A program made the translations under genes and the position numbers. A stretch of 64,000 nt of DNA from Dialister succinatiphilus YIT 11850 (GTDB lineage Bacteria; Bacillota; Negativicutes; Veillonellales; Dialisteraceae). Location: positions 94,391-158,390 of the forward strand of contig NZ_JH591187.1 of NCBI RefSeq assembly GCF_000242435.1. Direction: 5' to 3'. The notes beneath the pieces are model-generated. The model saw only the letters and a list, made by a program, of their open reading frames with translations. It searched no databases and was not told the origin of the DNA. Shown here in pieces: positions 7,340-16,428 of the stretch (the stretch's first letter is position 1; each line of letters starts with the position of its first letter).

Positions 7340-9322
7340 TTGGCTGATTTAGAAAAAAAGGGAGCCCCCGCCGGAGCAGAGGCTCCGGCAGACGGCAAAA
7401 TGACGGACGAACTCCAGGAAAAACTGAAATCCCTGGATAAAGAGTCCAATACCATGGAATACGGAGGAATCTGCGGCAAAATCGTAGCCGCCATCTGCAT
7501 CTGCTTTTCCCTCTTCCAGATTTACACCGGTATTTTCGGCACACTGGATGCCATGATCCAGCGCTGCGTCCATCTATCCTTCGGCATCTGCCTTGTATTC
7601 CTTCTCTGCCCTACGAAGAAATCCTGGGTCAAAGGCGGCAGATTCCATCCTCTTGACCTGCTTCTCACGGTGCTGGCCGTGATTCCGCCGCTCTATATCC
7701 TGGTCAACTACCAGCAGCTGATTCTCCGCGCCGGTACCGTGACCCCCACCGATGCGGTAGTAGGCCTTCTGGGCATTGTGATGGTACTGGAAGCAGCCCG
7801 CCGTATCGTAGGCCTTCCTATCGTGATTGTGGTTCTCTGCTTTTTGGCTTACGGCTTCCTGGGCCCCTACATGCCGGGACCGCTGGCCCACAGAGGATTG
7901 ACCATCAACCAGATGGTAGGCCACCTCTTCTTCACCACCGAAGGCGTTTTCGGTATCCCCCTGGGCGTATCGTCCACCTTCATTTTCCTCTTCATCCTCT
8001 TCGGTGCCTACCTGGAAAAGACGGGCCTGGGCAAATTCTTCATTGATATTGCCAACGCCCTGGCTGGCTGGGCTTCCGGCGGACCGGCCAAAGTAGCCGT
8101 TATCTCCAGTGCCCTCCAGGGCACCATTTCCGGCTCCTCCGTAGCCAACGTGGTCGGTTCCGGCTCCTTCACCATTCCTATGATGAAGAAACTGGGCTAT
8201 CACAAGAACTTCGCCGGCGCCGTAGAAGCAGCTGCATCCACCGGCGGACAGCTCATGCCGCCGATTATGGGCGCTGCCGCCTTCCTTATGGCTGAATTCG
8301 TAGGCATTCCCTACATGGAAGTAGTGAAAGCCGCCATCGTACCGGCCATTCTCTACTTCCTGGGCGTGTTCCTGGGCGTGCACTTCGAAGCCAAGAAAAA
8401 TCACCTGGAAGGCACACCCAGAAGCCAGCTGGAACCCTGGGGCAAGATTATGAAGGAAGAAGGCCATCTGGCCATTCCGCTGATTGCCATCATTGCCCTT
8501 CTGGCCTCCGGCTACACACCTATGAAAGCAGCGCTGGCAGGAATCTTCATTTCCATTGGTACTGCCATGCTTCGCGCCAGTACCCGCATGAGCTTCTATG
8601 ACATTGTGGACGGCCTGGTCAAAGGTGCCAGAGGAGCCCTGGGAGTCATCATCGCCTGCGCCTCTGCCGGCATGATTATCGGTATCGTTACTAAAACCGG
8701 CGTAGGACTGAAACTGGCTTCCGCCCTGGTCACCGTGGCAGCAGGCAACTTCATGCTTCTGCTTCTCTGCACCATGCTCACCTCCCTCATTCTGGGCATG
8801 GGCGTGCCTACCACGGCCAACTACGTCATTACCTCCACCATCGCCGCACCGGCACTGATTCAGCTGGGCGTACCGATTCTGGCGGCTCATATGTTTGTAT
8901 TCTACTTCGGCATTATCGCCGACATTACCCCGCCGGTAGCCCTGGCTGCCTACGCAGGAAGCGCCATTTCCGGCGGCGATCCTCTGAAAACAGGGGTGAA
9001 TGCGTCGAAACTGGGCATTGCGGCATTCATTATTCCTTATGTATTCGTCCTCTCGCCCCAGCTTCTGGGCATCGGTGCCACCTTCGGCAGCGTACTTTTC
9101 ACCACCTGCACCGCCATCATCGGTATGACCGGTATCTCCGGTGCCATGATCGGCCAGTTCTACTGCAAAGCCAATGTATTTGAACGGCTCCTCCTTCTGG
9201 CCGGCGGCCTCTGCCTTATTGATCCCCATACCCTCACGGATATTATTGGCGTGGCCATTCTGGCCGGTGTCTTTGCACTTCAGTACTTCCGCACCAAAAA
9301 GGCAAAAGCCGCAGAAGCCTGA
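7340..9322 (+). CDS. TRAP transporter fused permease (DctQM type, TAXI system)
   Basis: 660 residues from the TTG at 7340. This start has TAGGAG nine bases upstream; the TTG at 7331 would abut the ribosome site. A hydrophilic N-terminus of about 45 residues precedes roughly 17-19 membrane segments: a DctQ-like small subunit (about residues 45-150) fused to a DctM-like large subunit. Landmarks are GTISGSSVANVVGSGSFTIP, AAASTGGQLMPPIMGAAAFL and ILGMGVPTTANYVITSTIAAPAL (interrupted here only by normal spacing), which match TRAP large-subunit signatures. It performs ion-gradient-driven solute uptake using the lipoprotein at 5746. A terminator follows immediately. Confidence 0.95.
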   Translation: MADLEKKGAPAGAEAPADGKMTDELQEKLKSLDKESNTMEYGGICGKIVAAICICFSLFQIYTGIFGTLDAMIQRCVHLSFGICLVFLLCPTKKSWVKGGRFHPLDLLLTVLAVIPPLYILVNYQQLILRAGTVTPTDAVVGLLGIVMVLEAARRIVGLPIVIVVLCFLAYGFLGPYMPGPLAHRGLTINQMVGHLFFTTEGVFGIPLGVSSTFIFLFILFGAYLEKTGLGKFFIDIANALAGWASGGPAKVAVISSALQGTISGSSVANVVGSGSFTIPMMKKLGYHKNFAGAVEAAASTGGQLMPPIMGAAAFLMAEFVGIPYMEVVKAAIVPAILYFLGVFLGVHFEAKKNHLEGTPRSQLEPWGKIMKEEGHLAIPLIAIIALLASGYTPMKAALAGIFISIGTAMLRASTRMSFYDIVDGLVKGARGALGVIIACASAGMIIGIVTKTGVGLKLASALVTVAAGNFMLLLLCTMLTSLILGMGVPTTANYVITSTIAAPALIQLGVPILAAHMFVFYFGIIADITPPVALAAYAGSAISGGDPLKTGVNASKLGIAAFIIPYVFVLSPQLLGIGATFGSVLFTTCTAIIGMTGISGAMIGQFYCKANVFERLLLLAGGLCLIDPHTLTDIIGVAILAGVFALQYFRTKKAKAAEA

Positions 9323-9327
9323 AGTAT

Positions 9328-9362
9328 CGAAAAAGCTCTCCCTCTCGGGGAGCTTTTTTCGA
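9328..9362 (+). terminator. Terminator after the TRAP operon
   Basis: CGAAAAAGCTC and GAGCTTTTTTCG around a CCCTCTCGG loop, with a T-run. Confidence 0.85.
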
Positions 9363-9367
9363 TGGAA

Positions 9368-9415
9368 AGAAAAAGGCTGTGAAGAAATGCGTATCCATTT
9401 CTCACAGCCTTTTTT
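9368..9415 (+). terminator. Second terminator, CTGTGAAGAAATG family
   Basis: AAAAAGGCTGTGA and AGAAATG pair across a short loop with CATTTCT and CACAGCCTTTTTT. Same sequence family as hairpins at 20466, 24171, 38270, 56204 and 63382. Confidence 0.8.
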
Positions 9416-9429
9416 ATGACTTTTTTCGG

Positions 9430-10080
9430 GGAACCTGTCTGCCCATGGGTCATCTCTGGCGGAGGCAGGGGCCGGCAGGGATGGTAAAGTTTCCTGCTCC
9501 ATGCTCACTGTACCATAGGGGCGTGAGATTTCTCCACTCTGTGGAGACTCTGCATAGAGTTTCCAAGTCAGCCGAAGTTGGCCTCTAGCCTGCACAATAA
9601 GAGGCTTTCCTATTGGCGGCTGACCGGCTACGGTCGAAATGACGAGGGGGGTGACGTCCCTGTCATTTGAGGAATGAGATTTCTCCACTCCTCTCCGCTT
9701 TCGTCGAAATGACGAGGGCGGGGGCGGCGGTTTTTGTCATTTTTTCTCCCTTTGAAATGACTGTATGCTGCCTGCCACTATCGTCATCTCCAGCGGAGGC
9801 AGGGGCCGGTATTGAAACAGAGGGACTTCGGCTCTGTTGTGGCTCAGAGCCGAGAGATCTCCTGTCCTGATGCTCACTGCACCAATGAGGTGTGGAAATT
9901 TCTTACATCCTCTTTTGATGGGAAAGGAAGGCGGACCTGTTATGGGCAGCTTCTTTCTACCTATCTTCTAATGCAAAATAATGATTTCCGTTTACATTCT
10001 CTAGAAATAGAGATACAATAGTAAAACCATCACTTATAAGTATTAAAACTATCATCTATGAGTCCTGCCTGATTAGGGTT
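9430..10080. repeat. Non-coding region with structured dispersed repeats
   Basis: No credible gene. The main element is 9523-9647, which matches 20655-20779 with one mismatch over 125 bp. It contains GTCAGCCG (9567-9574) pairing with CGGCTGAC (9617-9624), an inner GCCTCT/AGAGGC stem, and a GGAGACTCT/AGAGTTTCC hairpin. Degenerate pieces (GAGATTTCTCCACT and GTCGAAATGACGAG) recur downstream at 9675-9715, and AGAGCCGAGAGATCTCCTG near 9846 also occurs near 20610. Confidence 0.75.
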
Positions 10081-10092
10081 TGCTCGGGATCT

Positions 10093-10125
10093 GCTGATTC
10101 ATGGCAATAAAAGTCATGAATCAGC
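10093..10125. promoter_or_regulatory. Perfect inverted repeat upstream of the cyclic-di-GMP gene
   Basis: GCTGATTCATG (10093-10103) and CATGAATCAGC (10115-10125) with an 11-base loop, about 105 bases before the start. It could be a leader hairpin or an operator; the core GATTCATG/CATGAATC recurs at the RND promoter (38402-38422). Confidence 0.4.
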
Positions 10126-10229
10126 GCCTGCTTTGGGAGCCCTTTTTCCGGGCAGGCGGTTTTCAGGAAGCTCTGGCTTCATTCTAAGAGAGAATGAATC
10201 ATCGTTTCCTTAGGAGGCATCTTTTCATT

Positions 10230-13200
10230 ATGGCAAGTGAGGAACGGAAGAGCGCATGGAGGCCCTTTGATCAATTTCCTTCCGGAGTATGTCTGATTTC
10301 TATGGATAGTTCTGAGCGCATTCTCTATGCGAACCGGGAACTTCTCCTTATGTATGAATTCAAAGACCAGGAATCCTTCCTCCGAAATGTCCGTTCTTAT
10401 CACGGCATGGTACAGCCCCATGAGTATGTGCCTCTTTCCGAAATTTATGAACGGCGGCTTCCGGGGGAGAATTATTCCTTCTTCACCATACTTATCAACA
10501 GCAGCAGTCATGATTTCCGAAGGCTCGAGGGCATCCTTGGCACTTATGAAGATGAGAGCCTGGGAAAAGTGTGGATTCTGAGCTTCATAAACAGCCCTTC
10601 CAGAGGAGAAGTGCTGGAACAGGACAATCTCACCGGTTTCATGGGCCGCCATACTTTTTATGAAATGGTTCGGAAGACGGCGCTGGAAGATATGAAAAAT
10701 GGCGTTTTTGGCCGTTTTCTGCCGGCTTATGTGAATCTCACCAATTTCAAAATGTACAACTCCCGCCGGGGCGTGAAGGCAGGGGATGCGCTCATCCGGA
10801 AAATGGCGGAGCTTCTCAGAAAGCATTTTCCTGATTCTCTCATCGGCCATTTGGCAGGGGATAATTTCATCCTTCTGGCGCCGAAAGCAGATATCGAATC
10901 TTCTTTCCGGCATATGGCAGGAGAGCTTGATAAATTGGCCGATGACCGCTCCATTGCCCTGAAAGTGGGCATTGTGACAGATCAATTAGAAGGGACCATA
11001 AGCCTGCAGCTGATACGCGGTGCCTTCGATGAGGCCCGGATTGCCTGTGACTCCATCAAGGAGGACAGCAGCCGCCTTTTGTCAGTGTATGACAAAACCA
11101 TGGGCCAGAAGCTGGCGGACCGGGCCTATGTACTTCGAAATTTTGACGAAGCCCTGGAAAAGGGTTACATCAAAGTGTACTACCAGCCGGTGGTGCGTAC
11201 ATTGACCGGCAAGGTCTCTAGCATGGAAGCCCTGGCCCGGTGGGAAGATCCGGAAAAAGGGCTGCTCACGCCGGCCATTTTCATTCCTGTGCTGGAAGAG
11301 GCCCGGCTCATTCCCCGGCTGGATTCCTATATGATAGAAGAAGCGGCCAAACTCTGCGCAGTTCTCCGACGGCATCGCCGCCCGGTGATTCCGGTATCGG
11401 TGAACCTGTCCCGGGTGGATTTTGACGTGATGAAGCCTTTCCAGTTTGTGGAATCCATAGTCAGCAAATATGAAATTCCCCGCAGCGCATTGCGGATGGA
11501 AGTGACAGAGTCCGCCCTCACCGTGGACAGCGGCCGGCTGAAGGAGGAACTGGCGAAGTTCAGGAAAGCAGGGTACCAGTGCTGGCTCGATGACTTCGGC
11601 AGCGGTTATTCATCCCTCAATGTACTGCAGAATTTCAGCTTCGATGAGCTGAAGATGGACATGGCTTTCCAGCGGCAGAGCGGCAGGAAAAGTCGGGAAA
11701 TCATGCGTTCCATCGTGACCATGGCCAAAGCCTTGGGCATCCATACCCTGGCAGAGGGGGTGGAAACGAAGGAGCAGGCCGATTTTCTTAAAAGTATAGG
11801 CTGCGAAAAAATCCAGGGCTATTACTACAGCAGGCCCCTTCCTTTTGAAGACCTCAGCCGCCACTTGGAAGCCCGGTCCCTGGAAGTGGAAACACGGCAG
11901 GAAGAAGATTTGATGGAGAAACTGGGACTGGTAGATGTGCTCACGGACCTGCCGGTATCCCTTTTCCTGGACGATGGAAAGAACTCGAAAATCCTTCTGG
12001 AAAACGAAGCACTCCGCCGTACCATGGAATCCATCATACCGGGAAGGCATTCTCCGGAAGGAGAACTTCTCACTGTGAAGGACGCACCGGCCATGGAAAA
12101 ATACCGCAGCCTGGTGAAACGGGCTGTGGATTCCGGACGAAAAGAATCCATGATTTATGTGGACCACGGTCAGTATATCAACTGCCAGGTCCAGATCATA
12201 GCAGGCCGGGACGGCTTATATGCAGGACGCTGCGAAATTTATAATATGAATGCCCTGAAAGGACTGAAAAAAGAGAATCAGGGAAAAGACCAGGTCTTTC
12301 GAAATCTGGCCATGATATATGATGGCCTGTACCTGTTTCATCATTCCGACAGACAGGTGGAAATCCTGGGATCCCGGCAGCCCTTCTTCCATCCGGGACA
12401 GTTCATTTCCTGGGATGAATGGATGCAGCGCATCCAATATATTCATGCCGAAGATAGAAATCGGTTCGAGGTTTTCATGAATCCCCGCTATCTCTTCAAG
12501 AAAGCGGAAAAAGCGGATAACCCGGTGGTTACCGGCATCTTCCGCGTGCGCTGGGGCGGAGGATACAGCTGGAAAGAAATGAATGCCCTCATGCTGGATC
12601 GGGAAGAAAAGGCGGATATTCTTTTCTGCGTTAAGAAAGCCTCCCTGTCTATGGTGGATAACCGGGACGAAATCCTTTCCCTTTATGCCACATCCAGGGG
12701 CTATACCTTTTCCTCACAGAATGTGGGAAAATGGGAAAGCAAAGGCCGTATTCTGGAGGTGCTGCAGAAATCCGATGATATCATGTTCTTCTGGAAAGAC
12801 CGGCAGCGCCGGTTCCTTGGCGCCAGCAGAGCTTTCCTTGAATGCTTCGGAATCACCGATGAAAAAGACCTGATTGGAAAAACCGATGAAGACATGGGAT
12901 GGCATGTGGACGACCTGGATTGCAAAGACATAGAGACAAAGGTACTGGAAGAAGGGCTCATTTCCCGAAGAGCCCGGGGAGAATGCATTATCCGGGGAAA
13001 AATCCACCACATCGAATCCACCAGATTCCCTGTGTATCAGGGAAATGAAATCGTAGGCCTTCTGGGCTATTTCCGGGATCTGGACCATGTGGAGCAACGA
13101 GAGGAAACCGATAAAAAACTGGGCTTTGTAGATAAGGAAACAGGACTTCTGAGTTTCCGCGGCATGATTATGACCGGCATGGCCTATATGGAAAATTACG

Positions 13201-14921
13201 AAAAGCAGGGTGAAGATTTCCTGGGCCTTCTGATTCATATTCCCGAGCTCCATGAAACCCTCAAAATGCAGGCCGACACGTTTCGGAAAGACCTTCTGCA
13301 CCAGGTGGTATCTGCGATTCTTTCCTTCTTCCCCCTGAAGGAAACCCTGTCTTATCTGGGTGAAGGCAGATTCCTTATTTTGGTAAAAGTCAGGCAGGCA
13401 GACTATTACCAGATCCGCACCCGTCTTCTGGATATGGCCAATCACATCCACCATATCCATGAAGTGGACGGACAGCCGGTGACCCTTTACCTCCACTATG
13501 CCCTGGCTCACGGCAGCGAAGCTGAAAATCTGGACGAATTCCTCCGCATCCTTTTCCAGCGTCTCCATGTGGCGGAAAAAGAACGATGGAGCCAGTCCAT
13601 GTATACCGGCGACCGGGTCAACTTTGACCGTGAAGCCTTTGACCATGCCGATGAAGCTGTAGCCATCTGCGATTTCGACAATTATGACCTTCTCTATCTG
13701 AACCGGGAATCGCTGAGAGATCTGGGCCTTCCGGCATCCTATCCCTACAGAGGGCAGAAATGCTATGCCCTCCTCCATGGCAATGAAAAACCCTGCGACG
13801 ACTGTCCCAAGGACCTGCTCCGCCGGGGCCGTTTCTTCAGCAGCTTCATGCATAACCGGAAAATAGGGAAGGAGTACCTGGCCCGGCACATCCTGGTGCC
13901 CTTTGAAGGACGAAAATGCCAGTTTATCACCGCCTTGGATTTGGGAAAATATGTGGAAAAGGAAAACAGGAAAAATTACTTCCTCTATAAAGAAGCGGCC
14001 GTGAATGACGCCATCGAAGCGGGCATGAAAGAAGGGGACCCCTCGCAGGGCATCATGCAGATGCTTTCCTGCGTAGGGAAAATCCTGGAAGCTGAAAAAG
14101 CCTGCATCTTTGAAGAAATGCCCGACGGCACCGTCAGAAATACCTATGAATGGTGCAGGGAAGGAATCCCTTCCACCAAAGCCATGCTGCAGCACGTGCC
14201 GAAAGAAGATGTACGATACATTTATGATTCCTTCGGTCCCGAACAGGTAGCCATCGTGGAAGATGTGCCGGCGGTATTGAAAAAATACGGGAAGAAGGCT
14301 GCTCATATGCCTGGACTGGAAAGTTTGATTTCCGGTCATCTCATCATGGCCGGCCAGTCCCTGGGATACACGGAAATTGTGAATCCCTCTGCCAGCATAC
14401 TGGAAGAAGCCAGCCCTCTTCTGGCCACCCTCACCCGATTCTTTTCCATTATGATGAGAAATCGCAATACCATGCATCAGCTGAGGGACTGGAGCTATGA
14501 AGACCAGCTCACCGGTGTGAAGAACCGGCGGGCCTTCCTGAAATTCATCCGCTCCCTCAGGAAGGGCAGCAGCTGGACCTTCTTCTTCGGTGACCTGAAC
14601 GGTCTGAAAACCATGAATGACGAAAAAGGCCACGAAAAAGGAGACGAAGCCCTCCGCCAGGCCGCCCGGGTACTGGCGGAACCTGCCGGCCCGCGGCATG
14701 TCTTCCGCATGGGCGGCGACGAATTCATTCTGGCCCTGGAAAACGGCTCCCCTGAAAAGGCAGAGGCCCTGAAAAAAGAACTGAAACAGAACTTTGCCCG
14801 CCATGGAATCAGTATGGCCCTGGGATGGGCCATCCGCCAGGCGCCGGTGAAGGACATAGACGCCCTCATTACCGAAGCGGACCGGAATATGTATAAAGAC
14901 AAAAAGAATCCAAGAAAATAA
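10230..14921 (+). CDS. Large multidomain cyclic-di-GMP signalling protein (PAS/GAF, three GGDEF-type, one EAL)
   Basis: 1563 residues from the ATG at 10230 (TAGGAGGC upstream; an in-frame ATG at 10194 has a poorer site). Order: PAS-like sensor (about 1-125); degenerate GGDEF with AGDNF at 209-213; EAL domain (about 300-555) with EAL at 333-335, EVTES, DDFGSG from D454 and EGVE, so phosphodiesterase residues look intact; PAS-like region around 850-970 (MFFWKDRQRRFLGASRAFLE); second degenerate GGDEF with GEGRF at 1044-1048; PAS with the cysteine cluster CYALLHGNEKPCDDCP near 1178; GAF-like region (about 1255-1410); C-terminal GGDEF intact at 1495-1499. The last lacks an RxxD inhibitory site. 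It may both make and break cyclic-di-GMP. No membrane segment is apparent. It is alone in its transcription unit. Confidence 0.93.
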   Translation: MASEERKSAWRPFDQFPSGVCLISMDSSERILYANRELLLMYEFKDQESFLRNVRSYHGMVQPHEYVPLSEIYERRLPGENYSFFTILINSSSHDFRRLEGILGTYEDESLGKVWILSFINSPSRGEVLEQDNLTGFMGRHTFYEMVRKTALEDMKNGVFGRFLPAYVNLTNFKMYNSRRGVKAGDALIRKMAELLRKHFPDSLIGHLAGDNFILLAPKADIESSFRHMAGELDKLADDRSIALKVGIVTDQLEGTISLQLIRGAFDEARIACDSIKEDSSRLLSVYDKTMGQKLADRAYVLRNFDEALEKGYIKVYYQPVVRTLTGKVSSMEALARWEDPEKGLLTPAIFIPVLEEARLIPRLDSYMIEEAAKLCAVLRRHRRPVIPVSVNLSRVDFDVMKPFQFVESIVSKYEIPRSALRMEVTESALTVDSGRLKEELAKFRKAGYQCWLDDFGSGYSSLNVLQNFSFDELKMDMAFQRQSGRKSREIMRSIVTMAKALGIHTLAEGVETKEQADFLKSIGCEKIQGYYYSRPLPFEDLSRHLEARSLEVETRQEEDLMEKLGLVDVLTDLPVSLFLDDGKNSKILLENEALRRTMESIIPGRHSPEGELLTVKDAPAMEKYRSLVKRAVDSGRKESMIYVDHGQYINCQVQIIAGRDGLYAGRCEIYNMNALKGLKKENQGKDQVFRNLAMIYDGLYLFHHSDRQVEILGSRQPFFHPGQFISWDEWMQRIQYIHAEDRNRFEVFMNPRYLFKKAEKADNPVVTGIFRVRWGGGYSWKEMNALMLDREEKADILFCVKKASLSMVDNRDEILSLYATSRGYTFSSQNVGKWESKGRILEVLQKSDDIMFFWKDRQRRFLGASRAFLECFGITDEKDLIGKTDEDMGWHVDDLDCKDIETKVLEEGLISRRARGECIIRGKIHHIESTRFPVYQGNEIVGLLGYFRDLDHVEQREETDKKLGFVDKETGLLSFRGMIMTGMAYMENYEKQGEDFLGLLIHIPELHETLKMQADTFRKDLLHQVVSAILSFFPLKETLSYLGEGRFLILVKVRQADYYQIRTRLLDMANHIHHIHEVDGQPVTLYLHYALAHGSEAENLDEFLRILFQRLHVAEKERWSQSMYTGDRVNFDREAFDHADEAVAICDFDNYDLLYLNRESLRDLGLPASYPYRGQKCYALLHGNEKPCDDCPKDLLRRGRFFSSFMHNRKIGKEYLARHILVPFEGRKCQFITALDLGKYVEKENRKNYFLYKEAAVNDAIEAGMKEGDPSQGIMQMLSCVGKILEAEKACIFEEMPDGTVRNTYEWCREGIPSTKAMLQHVPKEDVRYIYDSFGPEQVAIVEDVPAVLKKYGKKAAHMPGLESLISGHLIMAGQSLGYTEIVNPSASILEEASPLLATLTRFFSIMMRNRNTMHQLRDWSYEDQLTGVKNRRAFLKFIRSLRKGSSWTFFFGDLNGLKTMNDEKGHEKGDEALRQAARVLAEPAGPRHVFRMGGDEFILALENGSPEKAEALKKELKQNFARHGISMALGWAIRQAPVKDIDALITEADRNMYKDKKNPRK

Positions 14922-15009
14922 AAGAAATCATCAACGCCCCGTCCGGCCCAGTGCCCTGGAGCGCAGCGAGCCGGAAGGGGTCGGCTGCCGCTGGATTTCT
15001 TAGTGAACT

Positions 15010-15172
15010 AGGGAAGCACTGATTAATTCATAGAGTTTGCTTTTATAAGAATTTTCATGCACTGCTTCGTCATGAGGCTCCTTAAATAGCTCGCTATTCG
15101 CGTCGCCTCATTCCTTGCATTGCATAAAAATTCAAGAATAAAAGCAAACAACGATTTAATCAGCGCTTCCCT
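15010..15172. mobile_element. MITE copy A (TA-flanked, roughly 160 bp, long terminal inverted repeats)
   Basis: GGGAAGCACTGATTAA at the left end and TTAATCAGCGCTTCCC at the right end are inverted copies with one mismatch; inversion continues inward (GTTTGCTTTTAT against ATAAAAGCAAAC). The dinucleotide TA borders both ends (15009-15010 and 15172-15173), the target duplication typical of IS630/Tc1-mariner elements. No coding capacity. A second copy is at 22295-22455. Confidence 0.85.
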
Positions 15173-15179
15173 AATGAGC

Positions 15180-15485
15180 TGGTGGACTAGTGGGCTGGTC
15201 GGAGTTAATGTCAGGGTGCACCAAGATTCTTTGCCCGGGGTTAGAATGGTCGGTCGGCCAAATAAAAGGAAGGCCCTTTAATGTGCAGGCTAAGGGAGGG
15301 CTTTGGACGACTCGCGCATTCTATGCAGAATGCGCGCAAGTGGGGGCAGGAAGGAAAGTACGTAACGCTGACTTCATACTCATCGCCCGATAGGGCGATA
15401 CCACCACCCTCAGCGGCGAAGCCGCTGTCAAACCTAAGAACCCTTGGGCCCGAAGGGCCCATCAATCTTAAGAACCTTTTGCGTC
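15180..15485. repeat. Composite palindromic repeat cluster 2
   Basis: No gene seen. CGTAACGCTGACTT at 15361 is followed by hairpins ATCGCCC/GGGCGAT, GCGGC/GCCGC and TGGGCCC/GGGCCCA, separated by AAACCTAAGAACC-type linkers, the same architecture as the cluster at 3560-4070. Confidence 0.7.
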
Positions 15486-15527
15486 CAAAGGGTGCTGCCG
15501 GGAATTTCTATTTCCGTAAAAAATAAA

Positions 15528-15556
15528 TTGACAGATAGGCCGTTGTAATTTATAAT
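15528..15556 (+). promoter_or_regulatory. Sigma-70-type promoter of rpsU-yqeY
   Basis: Consensus TTGACA (15528-15533), 17-base spacer, consensus TATAAT (15551-15556). The predicted transcript starts near 15563, giving a leader of about 46 bases. Confidence 0.92.
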
Positions 15557-15608
15557 TTATAAGTGTGCAATAGCACCCCATCAGTCTTATTGGGAGGGAG
15601 GGATATAG

Positions 15609-15785
15609 ATGTCTGAGATCAAAGTTCAAAAGGGCGAATCTCTTGATAGTGCTCTTCGCAGATTTAAACGTTCCTGCCAAAAAGCCGGGGTTCTTTCTGA
15701 AGTAAGAAAACGTGAACATTATGAAAAGCCCAGCGTTAGACGTAAACTGAAATCTGAAGCCGCAAGAAAACGCAAGTATAAGTAA
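15609..15785 (+). CDS. rpsU: 30S ribosomal protein S21
   Basis: 58 residues, beginning [20 protein letters not shown] and ending in a basic [18 protein letters not shown] tail, the normal length and composition for S21. It binds the 30S platform near the anti-Shine-Dalgarno end of 16S rRNA and takes part in initiation. The ATG follows GGGAGGGAGGG at a good distance. yqeY follows 24 bp later, the usual rpsU-yqeY pairing of Bacillota, and both are driven by the consensus promoter at 15528. Confidence 0.96.
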   Translation: MSEIKVQKGESLDSALRRFKRSCQKAGVLSEVRKREHYEKPSVRRKLKSEAARKRKYK

Positions 15786-15809
15786 TAACAGGTTGTAAGG
15801 TGATTAGTT

Positions 15810-16259
15810 TTGTCAATTAAAGAACAGCTTATGGCTGACATGAAGACAGCCATGAAAGCTAGAGAAGAAGGTAAGCTTGCACTGAACACGATCCGTATGG
15901 CCCGTGCTCACATCAGGCAGGCTGAAATCGACGACGGACACGCGGACTTCAATGATGATCAGGTTCTTGCCGTTCTCCGGAAAGAAGTGAAGCAGAGGAA
16001 AGAAACCCTTGCTGAAATCGCTGGTTCCGGAAGAGAAGACCTGGTTAAACAGACCAAAGCGGAAATCGAAGTACTGGAAAAGTACCTGCCGGCAGAAATG
16101 TCTGCAGAAGAAGTAGAGAAGATTGTAAAAGAAACAATCGACGCCTTGGATCCTGGGCAGAGAAATATGGGTTCTGTGATGAAAGCTGTCATGGCAAAGC
16201 TCAAAGGTAAGGCAGACGGCAAACTGATTAACGGGATTGTTCGTAAACTGCTGGCCTGA
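15810..16259 (+). CDS. yqeY: GatB/YqeY domain-containing protein
   Basis: 149 residues from a TTG start at 15810, supported by AAGGTGA six bases upstream. The whole protein is the YqeY domain related to the C-terminal part of the amidotransferase subunit GatB: MSIKEQLMADMKTAMKAREE at the N-terminus, LRKEVKQRKETLAEI in the middle, LEKYLPAEMS and a C-terminal MKAVMAKLKGKADGK. GatB-like domains bind tRNA, but the cellular task of stand-alone YqeY is not defined. Cotranscribed with rpsU. Confidence 0.94.
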   Translation: MSIKEQLMADMKTAMKAREEGKLALNTIRMARAHIRQAEIDDGHADFNDDQVLAVLRKEVKQRKETLAEIAGSGREDLVKQTKAEIEVLEKYLPAEMSAEEVEKIVKETIDALDPGQRNMGSVMKAVMAKLKGKADGKLINGIVRKLLA

Positions 16260-16269
16260 GCTCAAAGGC

Positions 16270-16299
16270 TTGACAAAAGTAAGACACGTGGTGTATCCT
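16270..16299 (+). promoter_or_regulatory. Candidate promoter for glutamine synthetase 1
   Basis: TTGACA (16270-16275), 18-base spacer and TATCCT (16294-16299), lying after the yqeY stop. Transcripts from here would carry the hairpin at 16330-16357 in their leader. Confidence 0.6.
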
Positions 16300-16329
16300 T
16301 ATTACATAAGTTCATATGCTGCGTCAAAG

Positions 16330-16366
16330 ATGACTCATTCCTATCGGGATGGGTCATTTTCTTTTG
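16330..16366 (+). terminator. Terminator or attenuator hairpin before glutamine synthetase 1
   Basis: ATGACTCATTCC (16330-16341) pairs with GGGATGGGTCAT (16346-16357) using wobble pairs and runs into TTTTCTTTT. A closely related hairpin precedes the second synthetase gene at 18358-18387. Confidence 0.7.
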
Positions 16367-16428
16367 TAACACATAGGACTTTATAGATATAAAAAAATGG
16401 AACAATTTAAGTCTATAGGAGGGCTCAA

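Noticed and set aside
7574..9688. 704-codon minus-strand open frame
   Set aside because: Antisense shadow of the TRAP permease; Gly/His/Asn-rich composition, no ribosome site and no family match.
10020..10229. Cyclic-di-GMP riboswitch before the large GGDEF/EAL gene
   Set aside because: The leader has a hairpin, but the conserved GEMM core and tetraloop-receptor arrangement are not seen.
12714..14804. 696-codon minus-strand open frame
   Set aside because: Shadow of the cyclic-di-GMP gene with no plausible start or protein-like composition.
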